DNA of 10,718 nt from DASYSA01 sp036003885 (GTDB taxonomy: Bacteria > Acidobacteriota > Blastocatellia > UBA7656). The notes beneath the pieces are model-generated. The model was not told the origin of the DNA and searched no databases. It saw nothing but the letters and a program-made list of their open reading frames with translations. Location: contig DASYSA010000671.1 in assembly GCA_036003885.1 (NCBI GenBank), positions 1-10,718 on the forward strand, given 5' to 3'. Positions 1-6,596 of the stretch are shown here, in pieces. The position numbers were made by a program, and so were the translations under genes. Every line of letters begins with the position of its first letter. The stretch's first letter is position 1.

Positions 1-1
1 A

Positions 2-76
2 GGAACTCTAAACTCGACGGATAGCAATTTCGTGTGGAGACCTGTGTTCCCCGCGACCGTGAAGTTCCAATTCTAG
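2..76 (+). CDS. C-terminal end of an upstream gene, possibly an outer-membrane beta-barrel protein
   Basis: An open frame enters from the left edge and stops at TAG 74-76, giving 24 residues that end ...PATVKFQF. The other two forward frames were judged less likely (frame 1 stops at TAG 22-24). A run of alternating hydrophobic residues ending in phenylalanine resembles the last strand of outer-membrane barrels such as TonB-dependent receptors or LptD-like proteins. That is an inference from very little sequence. The fragment ends 76 bases before the ATG chosen for atpI, so the two could be cotranscribed. It could also be a chance open frame. Confidence 0.35.
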   Translation, partial: GTLNSTDSNFVWRPVFPATVKFQF

Positions 77-152
77 TCACACCCCACTCAATCCCGCCAG
101 GTTGAACACTGGACAAGCCCCGAAACGCATTGATAGAATCAGCGACTTTGAC

Positions 153-614
153 ATGCAGGACAAAGGCGACCCAGATGCAACAAAGGACAGTGGCGCGCCT
201 TTGAATCATGGCGGGCACGACTCCTTCACCGATCCGGCGGCTGTGGAGCGCCGCGTTTGGCGAAACATCTTTGTCGTGATTGCAATCGCCGTGCTCAGTG
301 CCGCGGTCTTTAAGGATCTGAAGTTCGTCTTCGGTCTTGTAGTGGGCGGCATGCTTGCGCTGCTCAATTACAGGTGGCTACACTCCTCACTGAGAGCGGC
401 TCTGGCGGGGGGCGAAAAGAAAGCACCACCGGGCACGACGTTGAAGTTCGTTGTTCGCTGGTTAGTCATCGCGGCGGTGGTTTACGCCGCCAGTCTCACC
501 GGGTACGTGGACGCTGCCGCGATATTGATAGGGCTGTTCGCACCGGCACTGGCAATAATGATCGAAGCCGCTTACGTGACCTATCGAACGATTACTCAAC
601 ACGGGGAACGATAA
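153..614 (+). CDS. atpI: ATP synthase protein I (AtpI), assembly factor of the Fo sector
   Basis: The product is a small inner-membrane protein of the ATP-synt_I family, which assists assembly of the c-ring of F1Fo ATP synthase. From the ATG at 153 it has 153 residues: a polar, Asp/His-containing N-terminus, then four hydrophobic segments at about 38-53, 57-73, 98-115 and 121-141. The second carries the family-like pattern G-GG-LAL-NYRWL. The identity rests on this topology and on the position directly before atpB (stop at 612-614, atpB ATG at 618). The start is uncertain: an in-frame TTG at 102 would add 17 residues, and neither start has a good Shine-Dalgarno sequence. The polar N-terminus is longer than in typical short AtpI proteins. 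Confidence 0.85.
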   Translation: MQDKGDPDATKDSGAPLNHGGHDSFTDPAAVERRVWRNIFVVIAIAVLSAAVFKDLKFVFGLVVGGMLALLNYRWLHSSLRAALAGGEKKAPPGTTLKFVVRWLVIAAVVYAASLTGYVDAAAILIGLFAPALAIMIEAAYVTYRTITQHGER

Positions 615-617
615 TAG

Positions 618-1520
618 ATGTTAGCCATTATTTTGGCACTCCTCCAACACGCTCCCGAAGGCGCCGCAGAACATGCCGAAAACGCGGCCGAAACTGCGGA
701 ACACGAACCGCTCATAGTCGAGTGGGTCAATCACACTTTTGGACCAGCTGTGCTCAGCATTGAGCGAGCGATAATGCCTCAGGTCTATGGCCTGTTCGGC
801 GCAACCTGGCACGAGCCCGCTGCGGACAACGTAATTCCCGCGCACGTCTTTTTCACACTCATCTTGATGGCTATCGTGATCGCCGGCGTGCTCCTGTTAA
901 GGGGCAAGCTCTCAGTTGACAGACCCTCCAGGGGACAACAACTGCTCGAAGTCATTGTCGAACAGATTCGCGGGTTGCTGGACCAGGTCATTGGACCCTA
1001 CGGCCGGCGCTATGTTCCAGTGATCGGGACGTTCGCGGTGTTCATCCTGATCGGCAACTTAATGAGTTTGATTCCGGGCCTCGGCGCGCCGACGGACAAT
1101 ATCAACGTAACCGGCGCGCTCGGGATTACCTCGTTTTTGTATTACATCGCGAGTGGGTTTCGCCAGCAGGGGATCAGGTACCTCAAACACTTTACAGGTG
1201 GCCTCACCGGCGTGATGCTTCCGACCCTGGGTATTCTAATCTTCGTCGTCGAGATTCTATCGAATAGCGTGCGGCCGGTGACCCTCTCACTGCGCTTGTT
1301 CGTGAACATGTTTGCCGACCATAAGATTGGAAGCGTCTTTCTTGAGCTGGCGCCCTGGCTGGTGCCGATCTTCACAATCGTGCTTGGGGTCTTCGTATCT
1401 TTTGTGCAGACATTCATCTTCATAATGCTGTCGATGGTTTATTTGTCGGAGACGGTACCTCACGAGGAGCACGACGTCGACGAGCCCGCCCACGGTCACG
1501 AGCCGGCCGAAGCGCATTGA
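618..1520 (+). CDS. atpB: F1Fo ATP synthase subunit a
   Basis: This is the membrane stator subunit that forms the two half-channels for protons (or Na+) next to the c-ring. It has 300 residues. The diagnostic helix is present: SLRLFVNMFADH carries Arg226, equivalent to the essential Arg210 of E. coli subunit a, and His235 sits where E. coli has Glu219. The final helix (VQTFIFIMLSMVYLS) carries Gln264, equivalent to E. coli Gln252. Hydrophobic helices cover about 76-95, 134-152, 168-180, 198-218, 221-234 and 245-278. Both ends are polar and histidine-containing: His11, 19 and 29 near the N-terminus, and His282, 285, 292, 294 and 300 in the tail. The ATG at 618 follows the atpI stop by three bases, with GGGGA at 603-607 as its ribosome binding site. 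No other atp gene follows within 300 bases. Confidence 0.97.
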   Translation: MLAIILALLQHAPEGAAEHAENAAETAEHEPLIVEWVNHTFGPAVLSIERAIMPQVYGLFGATWHEPAADNVIPAHVFFTLILMAIVIAGVLLLRGKLSVDRPSRGQQLLEVIVEQIRGLLDQVIGPYGRRYVPVIGTFAVFILIGNLMSLIPGLGAPTDNINVTGALGITSFLYYIASGFRQQGIRYLKHFTGGLTGVMLPTLGILIFVVEILSNSVRPVTLSLRLFVNMFADHKIGSVFLELAPWLVPIFTIVLGVFVSFVQTFIFIMLSMVYLSETVPHEEHDVDEPAHGHEPAEAH

Positions 1521-1542
1521 GGCTCGTACGCCTTGCGCGAAA

Positions 1543-1570
1543 TTGACTCAGGACGCGCAGGCAACATAGT
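1543..1570 (+). promoter_or_regulatory. Candidate sigma70-type promoter for atpE
   Basis: TTGACT at 1543-1548 matches five of six bases of the -35 consensus. It is followed 16 bases later by CATAGT at 1565-1570, a fair -10 box. It would start transcription near 1577, inside the gap after atpB, leaving a leader of about 250 bases before atpE. A separate promoter would help supply the c subunit, which is needed in many copies per enzyme. The call is based on sequence only. Confidence 0.4.
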
Positions 1571-1588
1571 TATGGCTTTATAGTAACC

Positions 1589-1623
1589 CGAGTCGAGGAG
1601 AGTGAAAGTCAGGCTTGTTTTTT
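1589..1623 (+). terminator. Weak hairpin with T6 tract between atpB and atpE, possible attenuator
   Basis: CGAGTC (1589-1594) can pair with GGCTTG (1612-1617) over six positions, two of them G-U, across a 17-base loop. T6 follows directly at 1618-1623. The layout is that of a terminator but the stem is weak, so at best it is partial. It lies downstream of the candidate promoter at 1543-1570, so it could act as an attenuator for atpE or end part of the atpB transcripts. It may be chance. Confidence 0.25.
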
Positions 1624-1798
1624 ATAGAAGTGCGAAGGCACGCAGTCGCTGGAGCCTTGCAGTAAGAGGGGCAAGAGCATACCGGGCTCGTGGAAATCAT
1701 ACCCAGGCCTGCTGGACCCATCCTCCGTTGATAACTGCGAGGGCAAAGACAAGGGTGCTTCGATGAAAGTGCCGGTCTTCATGCCTTCGCCCAGACGC

Positions 1799-1820
1799 GC
1801 CGTTTCGACGGCCGTGGAGG
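1799..1820 (+). promoter_or_regulatory. UUCG-loop hairpin next to the strong atpE ribosome binding site
   Basis: GCCGT (1799-1803) and ACGGC (1808-1812) form a perfect 5-bp stem around a TTCG tetraloop. Three bases later comes GGAGG at 1816-1820, six bases before the atpE ATG at 1827. The hairpin ends just before the Shine-Dalgarno sequence, so it leaves the sequence exposed. In E. coli, sequence upstream of atpE is a known translational enhancer. A similar role here is inferred. Confidence 0.45.
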
Positions 1821-1826
1821 AAAATC

Positions 1827-2153
1827 ATGATTAAGGCGAGACTGATCTTCATGTCGGCGTTGATGATGCTGCTGGTCATCGGCACCGCGATGGCTCAAGC
1901 GCCCGGAGCAGGCGGACCTGACGACCATACCACCGGAAACACCTGGTTTTTTCCTGCGATACCAGGATTCGCGGTTGCGCTAGCAGCTTTCGGAGGAGCG
2001 CTCGGGGATGGCCGGGCAATTGCCGCGGCATGTGAAGGCACAGCGCGAAATCCGGGAGCCGGCGGACGTATATTCACGATGTTGCTTTTGGGGCTCGCGC
2101 TTATCGAAACGCTGACCCTGTTTACGTTCTTGACGCTGTTCATCAAAAAATAA
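1827..2153 (+). CDS. atpE: F1Fo ATP synthase subunit c, with N-terminal signal-like extension
   Basis: This is the rotor-ring proteolipid that carries protons or Na+ through Fo. It has 108 residues, longer than the usual 70-90. Residues 4-22 are hydrophobic and end AMA-Q, like a signal peptide, followed by a polar linker (about 24-40). The two c helices are about 41-70 and 82-105, joined by the polar loop ARNP (73-76). The ion-binding carboxylate is Glu94 in LIETL. Thirty-three residues earlier, where Na+-type and chloroplast c subunits have Gln, this protein has Asp61 in the GDG motif, so each subunit carries two membrane carboxylates. The glycine packing motif is mixed: Ala54, Gly56, Ala58, Gly60, Gly62. 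GGAGG lies six bases before the ATG, and a terminator follows the stop by 29 bases. Confidence 0.95.
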   Translation: MIKARLIFMSALMMLLVIGTAMAQAPGAGGPDDHTTGNTWFFPAIPGFAVALAAFGGALGDGRAIAAACEGTARNPGAGGRIFTMLLLGLALIETLTLFTFLTLFIKK

Positions 2154-2182
2154 ACGGCGTCGCCAAGTCTGGAGAAAAAAAG

Positions 2183-2205
2183 GGGAGGCTTCGGCCTCCC
2201 TTTTT
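2183..2205 (+). terminator. Intrinsic terminator after atpE
   Basis: GGGAGGC (2183-2189) pairs perfectly with GCCTCCC (2194-2200) around a TTCG tetraloop closed by C-G, followed by T5 at 2201-2205. An A-run before the stem lets it extend and partly serve the opposite strand. It closes the atp transcript 29 bases after the atpE stop and separates it from the fumarase gene. Confidence 0.92.
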
Positions 2206-2262
2206 AAGTTTCGCCTCACAAGATAGAATTCCTGAGCAACATTCTTCCATGGAGGCAACGCA

Positions 2263-3789
<1,527 letters not shown>

Positions 3790-3796
3790 AGGAGGA

Positions 3797-3892
3797 GAAG
3801 GGGCAGCCACGAATTACACGAATCTCACAAATTGCCACGAATCCTCGTTCGTGACCATTCGTGAAAATCGTGCAATTCGTGGCTGCCCCTTC
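3797..3892. repeat. 96-base near-perfect palindrome built of CACGAAT units, between convergent genes
   Basis: The arms 3797-3842 and 3847-3892 pair without any bulge: 39 of 46 positions are Watson-Crick and one is G-U. The outer 19 pairs are perfect. Each arm has four copies of a 7-base unit. On the left they are CACGAAT at 3809, 3817 and 3836 and the variant CACAAAT at 3826. On the right are four ATTCGTG-like units at 3847, 3857, 3866 and 3875. Spacing is 8-10 bases, about one helical turn. It fills the gap between the fumarase stop (3789) and the ettA stop (3899). It could end transcription from both sides, although there is no T-tract, and it resembles a dispersed intergenic palindrome. 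Confidence 0.9.
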
Positions 3893-3898
3893 CTCGAT

Positions 3899-5584
3899 CT
3901 AGCCGCGGGTCAAGTGTCGATACTTGATGCGGTGCGGCTGATCGGCGGCGGCGCCCAGTCTCATCTTTCGATCCGCCTCGTACTCGGAGTAGTTGCCATC
4001 GTAATAGACCACGCGGCTGTCCCCTTCAAAAGCCAGGATGTGAGTCGCAATGCGATCGAGGAACCAGCGATCGTGGCTGATTACCACCACGCATCCGGCG
4101 AAATTCTCGATCGCCTCTTCCAGCGCTCGCATAGTGTTAACGTCGAGATCATTCGTCGGTTCGTCGAGCAACATGACGTTCGCGGTCTCTTTCAGCATCT
4201 TCGCAAGGTGCACGCGGTTTCGCTCGCCACCCGAAAGCATTCCAACCTTCTTTTGCTGGTCGGTGCCTGAAAAGTTGAACCGCGCAACGTAGGCGCGCGA
4301 GTTAACCTGACGCTTGCCGAGTTCGATCATGTCCAACCCGCCGGAGATCTCTTCCCAGATACTTTTATTCGGGTCGAGCGAGTCACGGCTCTGATCGACG
4401 TAGCCCAAAGTGACAGTCTCCCCGATTCTGATTGTGCCTCCGTCGGGTTTTTCCTGACCGGTGATCATTCGAAACAGCGTAGTCTTGCCGGCGCCATTGG
4501 GTCCGATGACGCCGACGATGCCGCCGCGCGGGAGCGAGAAGGTCATCCCTTCAACGAGGAGATTGTCTCCATAGGCTTTGCTGACATCTTTAGTTTCGAT
4601 GACGATGTCGCCGAGCCGCGGTCCCGGCGGGATGTAGATTTCAAGGTCTCTTGCGCGCTTCTCGGTCTCCTGGGAAAGCAGATCCTCGTATGAGTTTATG
4701 CGGGCTTTGGATTTCGCGTGGCGTCCGCGTGGCGACATGCGAATCCACTCAAGCTCGCGCTGAAGCGTCCTCTGGCGTTCGCTCTCGGTCTTCTCCTCGC
4801 TTGCGAGCCGGTGTTGTTTCTGTTCGAGCCACGACGAGTAGTTGCCCTCCCAGGGGATGCCCCGGCCCTGGTCCAGCTCAAGAATCCAGCCGGCTACGTT
4901 GTCGAGAAAGTAGCGATCGTGCGTGACAGCGATAACGGTCCCGGGATACTTCTGAAGATGTTGTTCGAGCCAGGCGACCGACTCCGCATCGAGGTGATTG
5001 GTCGGCTCGTCGAGCAGAAGTATATCCGGTTGTTTGAGCAGCAATCGGCAGAGCGCGACGCGGCGCAGTTCGCCGCCTGACAGTACTTTAACTGCAGTCT
5101 CGCCTGGCGGGCACCGGAGGGCATCCATGGCCATCTCCAGACGGCTATCGAGATCCCATGCTCCCGCGGCATCGAGCTTCTCCTGAACGGCGCCCTGCCT
5201 CTCGAGAAGCGCGTTCATTTCGTCGTCGGTCATGGGCTCGGCGAACTTTTCGTTGATCTGATCAAACTCTTTCAGAAGGTTGACGGTTTCCTGAACGCCC
5301 TCTTCGACAATTTCGCGAACGGTCTTCGAATCATCGAGTCGCGGTTCCTGCTCGAGAAAGCCGATCGTGTAGCCGGGCGAAACAACCGTCTTCCCGACAA
5401 ATTCCTTGTCGACGCCCGCGAGGATTCGAAGGAGCGTGCTTTTGCCCGAGCCGTTGAGTCCGATGACGCCGATCTTCGCGCCATAGAAGTAAGAGAGATA
5501 GATGTCGTTGATAATCGGTTTCTTGTCGTAGAACTTGCCCACCCCGACCATCGAGTAAATGATTTTGTTTGGCGCCGTGCTCAT
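3899..5584 (-). CDS. ettA: Energy-dependent translational throttle protein EttA (ABC-F family)
   Basis: EttA is a cytosolic ABC-F ATPase that binds the ribosomal E site and gates early elongation according to ATP/ADP levels. The product from ATG 5584 has 561 residues (E. coli 555). ABC domain 1 has Walker A GLNGSGKST (42-50), signature LSGGE (168-172), Walker B with Glu193, and switch His222. The charged inter-domain linker is about 245-325. ABC domain 2 has Walker A GPNGAGKTT (361-369), LSGGE (450-454), Glu475 and His504. There are no membrane segments. An upstream in-frame start at 5686 would add 34 unrelated residues. The start at 5584 matches the family N-terminus and has GGAGGAA at 5597-5603, with a rather long spacing of 12. 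TACAAT (complement of 5634-5639) may be its -10. The ORF ends seven bases from the palindrome. Confidence 0.97.
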   Translation of the reverse strand: MSTAPNKIIYSMVGVGKFYDKKPIINDIYLSYFYGAKIGVIGLNGSGKSTLLRILAGVDKEFVGKTVVSPGYTIGFLEQEPRLDDSKTVREIVEEGVQETVNLLKEFDQINEKFAEPMTDDEMNALLERQGAVQEKLDAAGAWDLDSRLEMAMDALRCPPGETAVKVLSGGELRRVALCRLLLKQPDILLLDEPTNHLDAESVAWLEQHLQKYPGTVIAVTHDRYFLDNVAGWILELDQGRGIPWEGNYSSWLEQKQHRLASEEKTESERQRTLQRELEWIRMSPRGRHAKSKARINSYEDLLSQETEKRARDLEIYIPPGPRLGDIVIETKDVSKAYGDNLLVEGMTFSLPRGGIVGVIGPNGAGKTTLFRMITGQEKPDGGTIRIGETVTLGYVDQSRDSLDPNKSIWEEISGGLDMIELGKRQVNSRAYVARFNFSGTDQQKKVGMLSGGERNRVHLAKMLKETANVMLLDEPTNDLDVNTMRALEEAIENFAGCVVVISHDRWFLDRIATHILAFEGDSRVVYYDGNYSEYEADRKMRLGAAADQPHRIKYRHLTRG

Positions 5585-5696
5585 ATGTTTCAGTGGTTCC
5601 TCCGAATGAATCGCGAACCTCTGAGCATAGAGGATTGTAGAGGGCCTTAACAACTCGTCGTCGCGCTCGCAAATCCCAACGTGCAATTTGCATCCA

Positions 5697-5727
5697 TCTC
5701 ATTAACACCCCACTTCAGTGGGGTGTT
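5697..5727. repeat. Hairpin repeat, 10-bp perfect stem with TTCA loop
   Basis: Positions 5704-5713 pair perfectly with 5718-5727 (AACACCCCAC against GTGGGGTGTT) around TTCA. The 22 bases at 5697-5718 (TCTCATTAAC...ACTTCAG) recur at 10491-10512 with two mismatches, but there the right arm of the stem is missing. Two copies 4.8 kb apart in unrelated gaps suggest a dispersed repeat family. Confidence 0.8.
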
Positions 5728-5748
5728 TGGTGGCCGACGGTGCTCGTG

Positions 5749-5766
5749 AAACCGTTTTAACGGTTT
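5749..5766. repeat. Short perfect inverted repeat
   Basis: AAACCGTT (5749-5756) and AACGGTTT (5759-5766) are perfect inverted arms around TT. It lies 22 bases after the 10-bp hairpin, so the two may belong to one repeat cassette. The function is unknown. It could be an operator or part of a REP-like element. Confidence 0.6.
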
Positions 5767-5850
5767 ACGACTCGTCATCGTGATCCCAACCTTTCGTGCA
5801 GAATCTGTCGGGGAAGCCGGTCGCGACCACAACGGATAGAGTCGAGAAGA

Positions 5851-5901
5851 ACGCAAAGAGGCGCAAAGATCTGATTCGAGATCTCTGCGCCCCCTTTGCG
5901 T
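5851..5901. repeat. CGCAAAG-unit hairpin repeat
   Basis: CGCAAAG occurs at 5852-5858 and 5862-5868, ten bases apart. Inverted versions follow on the right (CTCTGCGCC, then CTTTGCGTC). The arms meet at AGATCT (5867-5872 and 5879-5884) around a 6-base loop and pair almost completely, apart from A-C mismatches and a one-base bulge near 5891-5894. The layout of short units at about one helical turn, inverted about a centre, is the same as in the palindrome at 3797-3892, but the unit sequence differs. Confidence 0.8.
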
Positions 5902-5993
5902 CCCTCGCGCTCTGCGGTGAAGCGCCTGCGGAAGGTTGTGCTCCGGAGAGACTCACCCTCTCAAGCACATTATGAATCTATGGGCGGGGCCGC

Positions 5994-6299
5994 CTAGTAT
6001 CGGTGGAATCTCCCAAACCGGTCGTAGAACCCGAATGCGTGGAAGCGTCCAAATCGGTCGTAAAAGCCAACCACTCGAATTGACCGATTCCAACGATACC
6101 TTACTTGATGCTGCCAATCGAGCCTCCGGATTCTATCCAGGTCGTCTCGGTCGCCTCGCCGGTCCCATCTGTCGTGGCGGTCCCGGTTGTAACGATCCTG
6201 CGCGAAACTGGTTGAACTACCCGCTATACCCGCGGAGAAAATGACCACTGCACTGAGGGCCAGAGTAACGATCCCCTTCTTAAGTCTTTCGTAAATCAT
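5994..6299 (-). CDS. Small secreted Arg/Tyr/Phe-rich protein with C-terminal tandem repeats
   Basis: I do not recognise a family. The product has 101 residues. Residues 1-33 form a classical signal peptide: a charged start (YERLKK), a hydrophobic core (about 10-26) and a cleavage-like SFA-Q. The mature part (about 34-77) is dominated by Arg and Asp with scattered Trp and Tyr. It ends in two 12-residue repeats, GFYDRFGRFHAF (78-89) and GFYDRFGRFHRY (90-101). The protein should be exported to the periplasm or beyond. AGGAGGAAT lies about five bases before the ATG, a very strong site. An interrupted palindrome lies just upstream. The gene is on the same strand as the TonB-dependent receptor, 297 bases away, and is probably a separate unit. 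The repeats differ only synonymously in the first ten codons, which supports real translation. Confidence 0.8.
   Translation of the reverse strand: MIYERLKKGIVTLALSAVVIFSAGIAGSSTSFAQDRYNRDRHDRWDRRGDRDDLDRIRRLDWQHQVRYRWNRSIRVVGFYDRFGRFHAFGFYDRFGRFHRY
5997..6068 (-). repeat. Two tandem 36-base coding repeats
   Basis: The units 6033-6068 and 5997-6032 are 27/36 identical in DNA and 10/12 identical in protein. Six of the nine differences fall in the first ten codons, and all are synonymous. The other three change the final two residues (AF to RY). This points to an old duplication kept under protein-level selection. Confidence 0.9.
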
Positions 6300-6319
6300 G
6301 ATTCCTCCTTTTCTCTGAT

Positions 6320-6350
6320 CTCAATCACTCGATAACTCGGAGCGATTGAG
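6320..6350 (-). promoter_or_regulatory. Interrupted palindrome upstream of the small secreted protein gene
   Basis: CTCAATC (6320-6326) and GATTGAG (6344-6350) are perfect inverted arms. They are continued, after one mismatch, by CTC (6328-6330) and GAG (6340-6342), around a 9-base centre. That gives 10 of 11 pairs. It ends 20 bases before the start codon, outside the ribosome binding site. It could be a 5' leader hairpin or a dimeric repressor operator. No convincing -35/-10 pair is seen further upstream. The rest of the gap (6351-6596) shows nothing definite. Confidence 0.55.
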
Positions 6351-6596
6351 TTCAGGAACCGCCTATTGGTTTTGCACATCCCGTGCCACCCGGCCAACAG
6401 CCCGGATAGCGCCAGTTAACGCGCGGCCGCAGTTTTAGGAGGAACTCATTTGGTGTACTCTGGGAAGCCATTTCGTTTGAATTGAATGAAGACGGCTCTC
6501 CGGCAACGTGGGATCCAGATAACGAACCTGAACCTCGCCGGCGCCGATTCTCAGAATGTCCATCTTGTGCGTCTGCAGGATGACCTCTGGTCCGCT

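Larger units (their letters stand above)
1521..1826 (+). other. Long non-coding gap and leader before atpE
   Basis: These 306 bases separate atpB from atpE, much more than the short gaps usual inside atp operons. The gap holds a candidate promoter (1543-1570), a weak hairpin with T6 (1589-1623), small hairpins such as GTGC-GAAG-GCAC at 1630-1641, and a UUCG-loop hairpin against the atpE ribosome binding site (1799-1812). Two short frames also run through it: a GTG frame 1602-1766 (54 codons, Arg-rich) and an ATG frame 1763-1834 (23 codons). They overlap each other by ATGA, and the second overlaps the atpE start. Neither resembles a known protein, and I do not call them genes. No tRNA or recognisable riboswitch is seen. 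Confidence 0.55.
5585..5993. other. Intergenic stretch of hairpin repeats upstream of ettA
   Basis: No convincing gene lies in these 409 bases. From left to right they hold the ettA ribosome binding site and possible -10, a 10-bp hairpin (5704-5727), an AT-centred hairpin (5749-5766) and a larger CGCAAAG-type hairpin (5851-5901). A further CTCTGCGGTGAA unit at about 5910-5921 has the same flavour. The small - strand gene at 5994-6299 reads into this region, so any of the hairpins could end its transcript, but none has a clear T-tract on that strand. Confidence 0.6.

Noticed and set aside
2224..2229. TAGAAT as a promoter for fumarate hydratase
   Set aside because: The position 17 bases upstream falls in the T-tract of the atpE terminator and matches the -35 consensus poorly, so no promoter is called.
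4050..5186. Several plus-strand open frames across ettA
   Set aside because: They are antisense shadows of a strongly conserved gene and have low-complexity Arg/Ser-rich translations.
3899..5686. Longer ettA reading frame starting at 5686
   Set aside because: The extra 34 residues do not fit the EttA N-terminus, and the start at 5584 gives the usual family length and has GGAGGAA upstream.
5704..5727. Terminator for the small secreted protein gene
   Set aside because: The stem is strong, but the base run after it on the - strand is TTAATG rather than a T-tract, and it lies about 270 bases past the stop. It is listed as a repeat instead.
6435..6563. 42-codon frame on the - strand just after the receptor stop, in frame with it
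   Set aside because: No ribosome binding site, no recognisable sequence, and an open stretch of this length is expected by chance. The receptor already ends with a typical last strand.
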